Origin: Stutzerimonas stutzeri
GTDB taxonomy: Bacteria; Pseudomonadota; Gammaproteobacteria; Pseudomonadales; Pseudomonadaceae
Reading direction: 5' to 3'
DNA length: 46,478 bases
Assembly: GCF_002890915.1 (NCBI RefSeq)
Contig: NZ_POUT01000021.1
Coordinates: 1 to 46,478, forward strand
In this document: positions 7,724 through 17,972 of the stretch, piece by piece
Layout of the letters: each line of letters starts with the position of its first letter
Position numbering within the stretch: position 1 is the first letter of the stretch
Notes under the pieces: generated by a model
Databases searched by the model: none
What the model was told of the DNA's origin: nothing
What the model saw: only the letters and a program-made list of their open reading frames with translations
Program-made: the position numbers and the translations under genes

Positions 7724-8015
7724 TGGTTGCTCTTCGGTTTAGGCATGGTGCGACAGTGGTTTTGTGGTTGGTAGGTGTGCGAGGGGAGTAAGTACAATAT
7801 TGATAGAGATCTTCGTCGTCAATAATTCCTGCGAGATAGAGCTCTGCTAGTAGTAATACCGGTGAAGATATTTGACTGGTGCATTCAATTCGACTTGCTC
7901 CGGCTTGACTGATGCCAAATTTCATCCAGAATTCGCTTTGGCTTTGCTTTCTTAATAACCTCAGGCTTCGCATGCGCTCAATTATTAAATTGGCCCGCTT
8001 TCCCACGTTTTGCAT
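7716..8015 (-). CDS. rsaL: RsaL-like quorum-sensing repressor
   Basis: A 99-aa small DNA-binding protein encoded antisense between the luxR- and luxI-type genes, exactly the place of rsaL in P. aeruginosa and P. putida. The segment QSQSEFWMKFGISQAGASRIE matches the RsaL helix-turn-helix (SQETFWSRFGISQS in my memory of the family). RsaL proteins repress the synthase gene and give signal homeostasis. The start at 8015 is fixed by a textbook Shine-Dalgarno (AGGAGGTGAT). It diverges from the synthase gene over a 129-bp spacer with one shared lux box, so the activator probably drives both directions. The C-terminal third is Thr/Arg-rich and less conserved. Confidence 0.82.
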   Translation of the reverse strand: MQNVGKRANLIIERMRSLRLLRKQSQSEFWMKFGISQAGASRIECTSQISSPVLLLAELYLAGIIDDEDLYQYCTYSPRTPTNHKTTVAPCLNRRATIK

Positions 8016-8067
8016 GTATCACCTCCTGCTAAACAAGTTACTCTATCTCTCTGTACTTTAATAAGTA

Positions 8068-8087
8068 AGCTATCAGGATTGATAGCT
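8068..8087. promoter_or_regulatory. Lux box between rsaL-like and lasI-like genes
   Basis: AGCTATCAGGATTGATAGCT is a 20-bp palindrome with perfect 8-base arms and obeys NNCT-N12-AGNN. It is 53 bp from the rsaL-like start on one side and 57 bp from the synthase start on the other. Its centre is about 42 bases before a plausible start of synthase transcription. LasR-type activators bind such elements. Confidence 0.82.
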
Positions 8088-8096
8088 GTTCCTATT

Positions 8097-8111
8097 TATT
8101 CATATTGAATA
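8097..8111. promoter_or_regulatory. Candidate RsaL operator overlapping the synthase -10 region
   Basis: TATTCATATTGAATA has perfect 6-base arms (TATTCA/TGAATA) around TAT and sits 10 bases downstream of the lux box, over the expected -10 element. In P. aeruginosa RsaL binds a short AT-rich dyad next to the las box of lasI. Its role here is inferred from position, size and symmetry only. Confidence 0.5.
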
Positions 8112-8144
8112 ATGTGCACCTTCATTCTACGCGAGGTGCTGACT

Positions 8145-8753
8145 ATGTATATAAAGATAGGGAAGCGTACGGAGTTTACCGAAATCCAATTGCGCGAAAT
8201 GTATAGCCTGAGGGCTGAGGTGTTTAAGCATAAAAAGGGGTGGGAAGTACAGGTCATTGACGGTATGGAGCTAGATGGGTACGACGCGCTTGACCCCTAT
8301 TATGTAATTGCTAACAGATCAATAGATAATAGAGTCAGCGGTTGTTGGAGGATCATACCGACTGTGCGCCCCTATATGCTTGAACATACATTTCCAGAGC
8401 TTCTTTATGGGCAGTGTGCACCAAAAGCAGCGAGCATTTGGGAATTGAGTAGGTTTGCTATTATCGCCGAGCAAAACAGGTCGATGGCATTTTCGGACAT
8501 AACGCTAGAAGTGATAAGAAAAGTATTTGAGTTTGGTGTTAGTCAAGGAGTCTCTGAGTTTGTGACGGTAACGGTCCCAGGAATTGAGCGCATGCTCAGG
8601 CGTCAGGGCTTGGTTATCCGACGATATGGCCCCCCCATTCAAGTGGGAGTGGAAAGGGCTGTGGCCATCATGATTAAACTTAACAAAGTATCACTTGCCG
8701 CGGTTGGGATTGTAGATCAAGAGAAATTGCAGAATCAAGAGCTGGCGGCGTGA
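8145..8753 (+). CDS. Acyl-homoserine-lactone synthase, LasI-like
   Basis: A 202-aa LuxI-family enzyme that makes an acyl-homoserine lactone from S-adenosylmethionine and an acyl-ACP. All hallmark residues are present: R23, F27 and W33 (RAEVFKHKKGW), D44 and D47 (ELDGYDAL), R69 (GCWRI), E100, S102 and R103 (WELSRFAI). The sequence is strikingly LasI-like, and VTVTVPGIERM retains the threonine linked in LuxI/LasI to 3-oxo acyl chains, so a long 3-oxo-lactone is a reasonable guess. The start at 8145 is preferred (GAGGTG ribosome site) over 8112. A lux box lies 57 bp upstream and a hairpin closes the gene. Confidence 0.93.
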   Translation: MYIKIGKRTEFTEIQLREMYSLRAEVFKHKKGWEVQVIDGMELDGYDALDPYYVIANRSIDNRVSGCWRIIPTVRPYMLEHTFPELLYGQCAPKAASIWELSRFAIIAEQNRSMAFSDITLEVIRKVFEFGVSQGVSEFVTVTVPGIERMLRRQGLVIRRYGPPIQVGVERAVAIMIKLNKVSLAAVGIVDQEKLQNQELAA

Positions 8754-8760
8754 CCATGTG

Positions 8761-8794
8761 AATAACAACCTGCCAAGTGCGGTGGGTTGTTATT
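8761..8794 (+). terminator. Hairpin after the lasI-like gene
   Basis: AATAACAACC and GGTTGTTATT form a perfect 10-bp stem starting 7 bases after the synthase stop codon. The following bases are AT-rich but not a clean T-run, so it may be a modest terminator or mRNA 3' stabiliser. Confidence 0.6.
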
Positions 8795-9175
8795 AATATA
8801 AAGTATTGCAAACAATACTGCCTGTCGATATTCTGTCCCTAGATAAAAGTCGGAGATATTTATGGAGTTAGGCCCACCTCTGTCTGCCGCAGGTTATAAC
8901 GATTTATTTTTAATAGTGGCGTTGTCGGGTAATCCGTAACGGGGATAAGTGGAGTGTTGCCCGTGCTACAGAGCTAATCCCGTAGGATGGACAGTGCCTG
9001 ATTCATACGCGGTGTGGTCGAAAGGCGCGCTGCTGGATAAGCGGAGTGTTATCTAGCGTCATCACGTTTTTCTATCGATAATTGCCGAGCGTGGCGTGGA
9101 AAATGGCGAAAGCTTTTCCCTTCTATGCATTATATAGGGGACTTACTTTAAGATAAGGTTATATCAGGAGTATTA
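8795..9175. other. Intergenic mosaic of degenerate palindromes
   Basis: No gene is supported. Fragments resembling dispersed Pseudomonas palindromes recur: GGATAAGTGGAGTGTTGCCC, GGATAAGCGGAGTGTTATC and the hairpin at 9096-9119. The promoter of the membrane protein at 9176 must be here. Confidence 0.45.
9096..9119. repeat. REP-like hairpin repeat, degenerate copy
   Basis: GTGGAAAATGGCGAAAGCTTTTCC is a near relative of the element at 1980-2005 and folds into a similar stem. It lies just upstream of the promoter region of the gene at 9176. Two related palindromes thus bracket the quorum-sensing and PLP cassette. Confidence 0.5.
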
Positions 9176-9805
9176 ATGTTTAGAAAGATTTTTGATGGTG
9201 CCTTACTTTTAGCCCTGTTGACCGGGTTTCTGTTTTGTGCTGGCACAGCTAAGAGACACGGATACTTTCTGATGCTTGGCCTTGATTCTGATGTGTTGGG
9301 AGTCGATACGGCAGCCATTTTATATAACGGGTTGTTGATTTCTTACGGTCCTGTTTTTATTTTCGCACTTGGCTTGTTTCTTTGTGTTTTTGTATATTCC
9401 TATCTTATATTGCCGGCATATATAGACTATGGTCGCAGCTCTTTTGGGCGAAGGAGGAAGCTTATTAAGTTGAGACGATTGTGTTTGGGGAAGAGAAAAG
9501 ATACTTTGGTGGAAAAGAAGGCAAAGCGCTTGGTGGTGAGTTTTGGTATTGTATTGATTTTGTTGATGGCTTTCTTGTTTTTCTTGGCTTCAATGGAGAG
9601 TAAAGGGAGGACTCAGGCTGCAGATATATTGGTGACTGCTAAAGGTGATGATTCGGCAAAGAATACTAAAGTCAGGATTCTTGGACAGGATATCAGTTAC
9701 GTTTTGCTCGCATGTGGCTCAAGGAATTGTGCTGCATTGAATCCATTATCTATGGAGGTCCAGTATTTCTCGCAAGATAAAGGGTTCTCATACGTTGTGG
9801 AATAA
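9176..9805 (+). CDS. Hypothetical membrane protein
   Basis: A 209-aa protein of no family I recognise. It has three hydrophobic segments (about residues 8-25, 54-82 and 121-141), a basic Arg/Lys-rich linker between the second and third (about 88-118), and a C-terminal soluble part of about 65 residues with two cysteines in ACGSRNCAAL. This suggests an inner-membrane protein with a small periplasmic or cytoplasmic tail. A good ribosome site (CAGGAG) precedes the ATG. It is AT-rich and ends about 160 bases before the end of the convergent SIR2-STAND gene. No functional link with either neighbour can be shown. Confidence 0.7.
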   Translation: MFRKIFDGALLLALLTGFLFCAGTAKRHGYFLMLGLDSDVLGVDTAAILYNGLLISYGPVFIFALGLFLCVFVYSYLILPAYIDYGRSSFGRRRKLIKLRRLCLGKRKDTLVEKKAKRLVVSFGIVLILLMAFLFFLASMESKGRTQAADILVTAKGDDSAKNTKVRILGQDISYVLLACGSRNCAALNPLSMEVQYFSQDKGFSYVVE

Positions 9806-9895
9806 GTTACTAGCTCACCAATCGAAGGGTATTGGTAGCGCTATATATTGTGCTCGATTAGTTTTATCGTGTGGAAAAACGTAACCACTCCACAA

Positions 9896-9918
9896 GCCTC
9901 GTCTCCCTTTGACGAGGC
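9896..9918. terminator. Hairpin between convergent genes
   Basis: GCCTCGTC and GACGAGGC form a perfect 8-bp stem with a TCCCTTT loop, between the membrane-protein gene and the end of the SIR2-STAND gene. There is no clear T-run. The local sequence (about 9880-9965) is more GC-rich than its surroundings, possibly a scrap of older core DNA. Confidence 0.4.
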
Positions 9919-9967
9919 CCTCTATCAGGATGCTGTTCGCGGGCAGTTCCACGGCGGCATTATTAAG

Positions 9968-12850
9968 TTAATTATCTTTAACCCTTTTTTGATACCAGTC
10001 AGTACAATACCTTTCTATATCCCAGCTGCTAGTGGAACGTATTGATTTCATAGTGGGTGTCTTAGGCAATGTGTTTATAATCTCTTCTATTTTGTTTGCT
10101 AGCGGAGGGGCAACCGTTTTCCAACTTTGGTGTGCGTACAATAAGAAATAGAGGTAATCTTCGCTGCCTGATATTTTCAGCGTTTCGCCGATCCAGCTAA
10201 ATGCATATCCTTTATTAAGCTCTTCATCTGCGGTGTTGTCTTTTGATATCAGAAGTGCTGATTTTGCATAACAGTTCAATGCATCTTCATATCTTTCCAT
10301 AAAGTGAAGGCATCTTCCGGTATTTCCATATAGTGTATATGGTACTTCGCTATTAAAAGAGTTTGGAGATATGATTTCCTCAAGCTCGTAGCTGGATAAG
10401 AAGAAGTTTAGAGCGAGATTTATATTTTTTGCTATTTTCGAGTCTCTGTAAGCAAGATTTAATCGATGTTTCGCCGACCATATATCAGAGTCCCCACTCC
10501 TCGATATTAAGTGCTGGGCTTCTTCGCCGCACTTTATAGCGTCTGCGAAATTTCCATTGTACCAATGAAGGTGTGTGTATAATGATAAAGAAAGTATGTA
10601 TTCGTTGTTTTTTCCGGCGATAGAGGTCTTGTAGCTTTCTAGATGTTTTGTTGCGGAGCTGTTGTCTCCATAGTCAATGATAGATGTGATGGCTTCGTTT
10701 ATGAATTTTGGAAGGTTTTTTATTTGGCTTGTGTTTCTTTTGCTCCATTGTAATCCGTCTAGCAAAAGGCACGATAAGCGTACAAATTCTTCTATGTAGC
10801 CTGACCTGATTATTGCGTCATGTATTTCAAGTAGTAAGGCTATGGCGTCGTTATATTCTTTGTTGTTTATTTGGAGTTCAATTTTATTGGACCAGGATTT
10901 GAACTCGCCGAGGCTTAGTATTTGGTTGAGTCGAGGCTTTAGAAGTACGATTACTCTATCGTAATAGCTAATGAATAAAGATATGTATTTTTTTTGTTCG
11001 TGCGATGGGAAATTAGTTTTGATGAATTCTTTGACAAGTGGGTGCAGTTCTAGATACGACTCTTCACCCTTTACTACTATAAGATGAAGGTCTTTCAGTG
11101 TTCTTAGGGATTTTGAGAATTGATTATAGTTTAATTCGCTGCCAATGATCTTTGATATTTCCTCTTCAGTTTCAGAGGTGACTGCCTCCGCTAGAGTTCG
11201 CAGTAATATCTTTTGCTTGCTATTAAGGCTGTCCCATATCTCCCTCAAGATTCGCTCTGAAAGAAATGAGCTCTCAGATGGTGCTGTAATGTGTTTCTTT
11301 TCAATTTTTAATAAAAAATCGTCAACCTCGCGTAACCCTCTCTTGGCTTGAGCTAATATCAAGGATATCCATAGTGCATGACCGTCTGTAAATTTATGGG
11401 CCCGCTCGGCGATTTGCTCTATATGAGTACTGCCTATTGGTAGCTTTGATGAACTAAATAATTGAAGGACATCTTCTTTAGTTAGACCTGAAAGGCGAAG
11501 CTGTAAAAAGTCGACTCCGGCATAATGAATGAAAGGTCGACAGGTGAAAATAAATTTTGAGTTGTGGTGGTTTTTTAATGCTAGCTCTACAAGCTTTCCT
11601 ATATTGCCTATGGGTTCGAATTTTTCAAGGTCAATATAGGAGTCTACATTGTCGAAAACAAAAAGGCAGCTTTTATCCTTTAGTTCTCTAAAGAAAATAT
11701 TTATTAGCGTGTCGGTTTCAAGTCCTACCAGGTTTTCATGGGTTATATTGTTATAAGTTATTCTCTCTATGATGTTTATGATTTTTAAGTCGAAGTTGTG
11801 TTCTTGTTCCTTGAAGTCTCTCCAGTCTATGATTTCATATTTCTCAGATTTTTTACTTTGTTCGCTATAGTATGCAGCTAGAGAGGATTTACCTTCTCCT
11901 CCGATACCAGTGATAAAAAATACTTTAAAACTATCATCAATTCCTAAAGAGCGAAGCTCTGAGTCACGCCCTACCCAGTAGTCAATATTGGGTGGTATGT
12001 CTGTCCCTTCGTTTTTTAGCTCAAGCTCACTGCTTTTGTCCTCAAGCTGTTTCGAGGTCTCCTCAGGCAACTGCTGCAATGGCATAGGAGCTTGTTTTAT
12101 ATTGAGTAGATTGTCTATTAGCTCTTCTACTTCGTCATTTTTTGAAAGTTTAATTTTACTTATTCCATCGAATTCTCTCTCTGCAGTGGTTGCCCAGAAA
12201 TGAGGGCGACCGAAACCGGAGTATAATGTTGATATCTTTTCAAATAATTTCTCTACATATGGATCGTTAAAGCTAAAGCCAATAAAGAGGCAGCTGCAGC
12301 TCGAGAATATCTTTTCAAGCTGGAATTTACCTAGTGTATTTCCGGAGTACAGCCTTATGTAGTCGTCGTTAAATACTATGCAACTATCGAGGCGGGAGAT
12401 GTCGCCATGTATTTTTAATATGAACTCGCTCTGTGTGTCTATTTTGGATAGATTGTATGCGCTGCTGGTATCAATTACAGTGGCAGATTCTGAGTTATAT
12501 TCTATTAGTTTATCATAGTTTGTGGTTATGATTTTATTTGAGATTTTACATAGTTTCTTGTGTATTTCGCTTTGGACTCCGTTGCTTAATTTTTTTTCAA
12601 AGCTCTCGTATATTTGCTTCTTGTACTTGTCTTTTAACTTTTCAAGTACCTCAATCGGTGAAAGTATTCCAACCTCAAGGTTTTGCTCGTACACATTGGC
12701 GTTTGGGATCCTATCTCTATTGTCAGTTAAAAATATTTTTACTAAATCTGCCCAAGTTGGTAGTCCTGCATTTGTTGAAAAGCCAGATCCAACAAAAAGC
12801 ACAAGTGTGTTATTTTGCACTGATTCTTTAAGATCAAATGGGATGTTCAT
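9968..12850 (-). CDS. SIR2-STAND-TPR protein (Avs-like anti-phage defence NTPase)
   Basis: A 960-aa three-part protein. Residues about 1-250 are a SIR2-like NADase domain: VGSGFSTNAG (20-29), TTNYD with N111, KIHGD with H149 and the FIGFSFNDP motif. Residues about 290-600 are a STAND/NB-ARC ATPase with P-loop GIGGEGKS (315-322), Walker B CLFVFDNVD and a winged-helix segment. The rest, about 640-960, is helical and TPR-like (for example GNTGRCLHFMERYEDALNCYAKSAL). This layout is that of SIR2-STAND Avs (type 5-like) systems, in which the C-terminal sensor binds a phage protein and the SIR2 domain depletes NAD+. Very AT-rich against its neighbours, so horizontally acquired. The ATG lies 13 bases after the nrdB terminator; ribosome site weak (AGAGAAG). 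Confidence 0.85.
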   Translation of the reverse strand: MNIPFDLKESVQNNTLVLFVGSGFSTNAGLPTWADLVKIFLTDNRDRIPNANVYEQNLEVGILSPIEVLEKLKDKYKKQIYESFEKKLSNGVQSEIHKKLCKISNKIITTNYDKLIEYNSESATVIDTSSAYNLSKIDTQSEFILKIHGDISRLDSCIVFNDDYIRLYSGNTLGKFQLEKIFSSCSCLFIGFSFNDPYVEKLFEKISTLYSGFGRPHFWATTAEREFDGISKIKLSKNDEVEELIDNLLNIKQAPMPLQQLPEETSKQLEDKSSELELKNEGTDIPPNIDYWVGRDSELRSLGIDDSFKVFFITGIGGEGKSSLAAYYSEQSKKSEKYEIIDWRDFKEQEHNFDLKIINIIERITYNNITHENLVGLETDTLINIFFRELKDKSCLFVFDNVDSYIDLEKFEPIGNIGKLVELALKNHHNSKFIFTCRPFIHYAGVDFLQLRLSGLTKEDVLQLFSSSKLPIGSTHIEQIAERAHKFTDGHALWISLILAQAKRGLREVDDFLLKIEKKHITAPSESSFLSERILREIWDSLNSKQKILLRTLAEAVTSETEEEISKIIGSELNYNQFSKSLRTLKDLHLIVVKGEESYLELHPLVKEFIKTNFPSHEQKKYISLFISYYDRVIVLLKPRLNQILSLGEFKSWSNKIELQINNKEYNDAIALLLEIHDAIIRSGYIEEFVRLSCLLLDGLQWSKRNTSQIKNLPKFINEAITSIIDYGDNSSATKHLESYKTSIAGKNNEYILSLSLYTHLHWYNGNFADAIKCGEEAQHLISRSGDSDIWSAKHRLNLAYRDSKIAKNINLALNFFLSSYELEEIISPNSFNSEVPYTLYGNTGRCLHFMERYEDALNCYAKSALLISKDNTADEELNKGYAFSWIGETLKISGSEDYLYFLLYAHQSWKTVAPPLANKIEEIINTLPKTPTMKSIRSTSSWDIERYCTDWYQKRVKDN

Positions 12851-12863
12851 TTAACTTCTCTAG

Positions 12864-12892
12864 AAAAAAGCCCCGCACTAGGCGGGGCTTTT
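12864..12892 (-). terminator. Rho-independent terminator of nrdB
   Basis: On the minus strand a strong GC stem (AAAAGCCCCGC paired with GCGGGGCTTTT) is followed by a T-run. It closes the nrdAB transcription direction and lies just before the start codon of the Avs-like gene, which is transcribed the same way. Confidence 0.85.
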
Positions 12893-12928
12893 AAGTTAAA
12901 TCCCAACATCCATGGCAGGTGTAGGGTT

Positions 12929-12957
12929 AATCTACGCCAATGTCAGTTGGCCATCAA
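12929..12957 (-). promoter_or_regulatory. Candidate promoter for the Avs-like gene
   Basis: On the minus strand TTGATG (12957-12952) and TAGATT (12934-12929) are 17 bases apart, a plausible sigma-70 pair overlapping the nrdB stop codon. Within the spacer is an inverted repeat, GCCAA and TTGGC (12936-12951). If used, the transcript would run through the nrdB terminator before reaching the Avs-like start codon. Weak, inferred. Confidence 0.3.
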
Positions 12958-14201
12958 TCCCAGCTCAAAGCCCCACCCGTCTGATACTCAATCACCCGCG
13001 TCTCGAAGAAGTTCTTCTCCTTCTTCAGGTCCATGATCTCGCTCATCCACGGGAACGGGTTGGTGGTGCCTGGATACTCTTCCTTCAGACCAATCTGCGT
13101 CAGGCGGCGGTTGGCGATGAACTTGAGGTAGTCCTCCATCATCGCGGCGTTCATGCCGAGCACGCCACGGGGCATGGTGTCACGGGCGTATTCGATTTCC
13201 AGCTGGGTGCCCTGGAGGATCATCTGGGTCGCTTCGTCCTTCATCTCGGCGTCCCACAGGTGCGGGTTCTCGATCTTGATCTGGTTGATCATGTCGATGC
13301 CGAAGTTCAGGTGCATGGACTCGTCGCGCAGGATGTACTGGAACTGCTCGGCGGTGCCGGTCATCTTGTTGCGGCGGCCCATGGAGAGGATCTGGGTGAA
13401 GCCGCAGTAGAAGAAGATGCCTTCGAGTACGCAGTAGTAGGCGATGAGGTTGCGCAGGAACTGCTTGTCGGTCTCCGGGGTGCCGGTCTGGAAGGTCGGG
13501 TCGGAGATGGAACGGGTGTACTTGAGGCCCCAGCTGGCCTTTTTCGCGACGCTGGGGATCTCGTGGTACATGTTGAAGATCTCGCCTTCATCCATGCCCA
13601 GCGACTCGATGCAGTACTGGTAGGCGTGGGTGTGGATCGCCTCTTCGAAGGCCTGGCGCAGGATGTACTGGCGGCACTCGGGGTTGGTGATCAGGCGATA
13701 GGTGGCCAGCACGAGGTTGTTGGCGACCAGGCTGTCGGCGGTGGAGAAGAAGCCGAGATTGCGCTTGACGATGCGGCGCTCGTCTTCGCTGAGGCCGTCC
13801 TTGCTCTTCCACAGGGCAATGTCGGCGTTCATGTTCACTTCCTGCGGCATCCAGTGGTTGGCGCAACCATCCAGATACTTCTGCCAGGCCCAGTCGTACT
13901 TGAAGGGGACGAGCTGGTTGAGGTCGGCGCGGGCGTTGATCATGCGCTTCTCGTCGACGCGCACGCGGGCGGCTTCGCCTTCCAGTTCGTTGAGGCCTTC
14001 GCGCACGTCCAGTTCGTCCAGCGCACGCTTGGCGCGGGCGATGGCGTCGGAGTCGTCAGCGGCAACGGCGCGGGCTTCTTCCACGGAGCCGGCGGCTTCG
14101 TTGTCCAGCTTGGCGGCGGTCTGGCTCGCCGGCTGCGCGGCTGCGGTGGCCGGCGCGGCGGTGGTGGTTTCTTCTTCGTCGAATTCGTCCCAGCTCAGCA
14201 T
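12954..14201 (-). CDS. nrdB: Class Ia ribonucleotide reductase, beta subunit
   Basis: A 415-aa NrdB, the diiron-tyrosyl radical subunit that, with NrdA, reduces ribonucleoside diphosphates to deoxyribonucleotides in the cytosol. Iron ligands and the radical tyrosine can be seen in EEAIHTHAYQY (Glu, His, Tyr), EGIFFYCGF and RDESMHLNFG (Glu, His). The acidic, Ala/Thr-rich N-terminal extension (about 1-60) is normal for Pseudomonas NrdB, and 415 aa is the length I recall for P. aeruginosa. Start at 14201 chosen for its AGGAG site; the open frame extends further upstream without support. It follows nrdA by 294 bases that contain structured elements, so it may have its own transcript processing. 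A terminator follows at 12864-12892. Confidence 0.97.
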   Translation of the reverse strand: MLSWDEFDEEETTTAAPATAAAQPASQTAAKLDNEAAGSVEEARAVAADDSDAIARAKRALDELDVREGLNELEGEAARVRVDEKRMINARADLNQLVPFKYDWAWQKYLDGCANHWMPQEVNMNADIALWKSKDGLSEDERRIVKRNLGFFSTADSLVANNLVLATYRLITNPECRQYILRQAFEEAIHTHAYQYCIESLGMDEGEIFNMYHEIPSVAKKASWGLKYTRSISDPTFQTGTPETDKQFLRNLIAYYCVLEGIFFYCGFTQILSMGRRNKMTGTAEQFQYILRDESMHLNFGIDMINQIKIENPHLWDAEMKDEATQMILQGTQLEIEYARDTMPRGVLGMNAAMMEDYLKFIANRRLTQIGLKEEYPGTTNPFPWMSEIMDLKKEKNFFETRVIEYQTGGALSWD

Positions 14202-14320
14202 GTGCGGTTGCTCCTGATTGGGGACCGGGCATGGCCGGTCGGATGTATGGGTGGCTTTTGGTTGTGCACGCAAAAGCGCGGAAATTGTTGGTCGCGGTCG
14301 ACCATGAGTGGGTCGCATCG

Positions 14321-14344
14321 GTGGATGCGGAAAGCGGCATCCAC
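14321..14344. repeat. Palindromic repeat in nrdA-nrdB spacer
   Basis: GTGGATGC and GCATCCAC form a perfect 8-bp stem with an 8-base loop, followed by CCTACGA. The layout (GTGG...CCACCCTACG) resembles the common dispersed palindromes of Pseudomonas intergenic regions, related in form to 1980-2005. Confidence 0.6.
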
Positions 14345-14400
14345 CCTACGAAACAGGCCACTCGGTGCGAGCGTGCAGCTGAGCGAGTGGCTGCAAGGCG

Positions 14401-14458
14401 CCCGGCAGGAGGAGCCCCTGAGCGTACTGATGTACGCAATGGGGGCCGACTCGCCGGG
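14401..14458. repeat. Long nested hairpin in nrdA-nrdB spacer
   Basis: Three stems nest inside each other: CCCGGC (14401-14406) with GCCGGG (14453-14458), GCCCC with GGGGC, and GCGTAC with GTACGC around a TGAT loop (14422-14437). The symmetry works on either strand. It could be a small repeated element or a stable mRNA structure. Confidence 0.6.
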
Positions 14459-14495
14459 CAACGTCGCAGCCGCCGTTCAGATGCGCGCGACTTTC

Positions 14496-17357
<2,862 letters not shown>

Positions 17358-17552
17358 GGGGGCTCCGGATTCTCTCTGGTCGCGGTATTCGTTCTGTGCC
17401 GGGCTCGGGTGAGCCCGGGCATTCCTTACTACATGACTGCATGAAGCATGCCCCGGCGGGCCGGCGCATGCGGTGTCGCAAAAAAAGGGATGACCCGACC
17501 TTCCCAGGTGGAGTCGACGTCCCGGAAGAATAGTCAGGCTGGATGAACTGTC

Positions 17553-17570
17553 AACACAATATGTTGTGTT
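17553..17570. promoter_or_regulatory. NrdR box 1
   Basis: AACACAATATGTTGTGTT has perfect 7-base arms and fits the NrdR consensus (ACAC-AT-rich-GTGT). It lies 196 bases before the nrdA start codon. NrdR is the zinc-finger/ATP-cone repressor of ribonucleotide reductase genes. Confidence 0.85.
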
Positions 17571-17829
17571 TCTAGTCGATTCCTAGCACAGCTGCTTGGT
17601 CCGGGATTGGAGTCGCTGGCCAGCCGTCAGGACGCTGCATTCAGGCTTGACGGGAGGCGGATAAAGGTTGTTTCAGGTAGCGGAGAGAGGGGCTGCACGC
17701 TCGGCCTCTGGTGCTTCCGTGATTGTGTCGCAGTGCGCCTTCCACCCCAACATCTAGGGGGTAGGAAGCGAAGGGGCGACAAGATAATGCTGGCCCGGCG
17801 CCAATGCAAGGCGCATTGCCGGGATAAGC

Positions 17830-17838
17830 TGTGGATAA
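17830..17838 (-). promoter_or_regulatory. DnaA box in the nrdAB promoter region
   Basis: On the minus strand TTATCCACA is the perfect DnaA box, followed after two bases by the weaker TTATCCCGG. In E. coli DnaA boxes lie in the nrdAB promoter and tie expression to replication; the same is inferred here. Confidence 0.65.
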
Positions 17839-17956
17839 CATGTGTGTGTTTTGTGGGTGAAATGCGCCACTGCCGGTACAGCCCGCATGGTATCGGCGCT
17901 TGCCCGGAAACCGACGAAATACGCATCGTTGAGGCATCTTCTTCCGTGGCGGCGCG

Positions 17957-17972
17957 ACACTATATGTTGTGT
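17957..17972. promoter_or_regulatory. NrdR box 2
   Basis: ACACTATATGTTGTGT closely fits the NrdR consensus. It is 404 bases from box 1 and about 98 bases upstream of the response-regulator start codon, so it may act on nrdA at a distance, on the divergent regulator, or both. Confidence 0.75.

Larger units (their letters stand above)
14202..14495. other. nrdA-nrdB spacer with structured elements
   Basis: This 294-base spacer holds no supported gene. It is packed with inverted repeats: the hairpin 14321-14344, a short stem TGCAGC/GCTGCA (14374-14395) and the long nested hairpin 14401-14458. Because nrdA and nrdB are normally cotranscribed, these would be in the mRNA and could set the subunit ratio. 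Confidence 0.6.
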
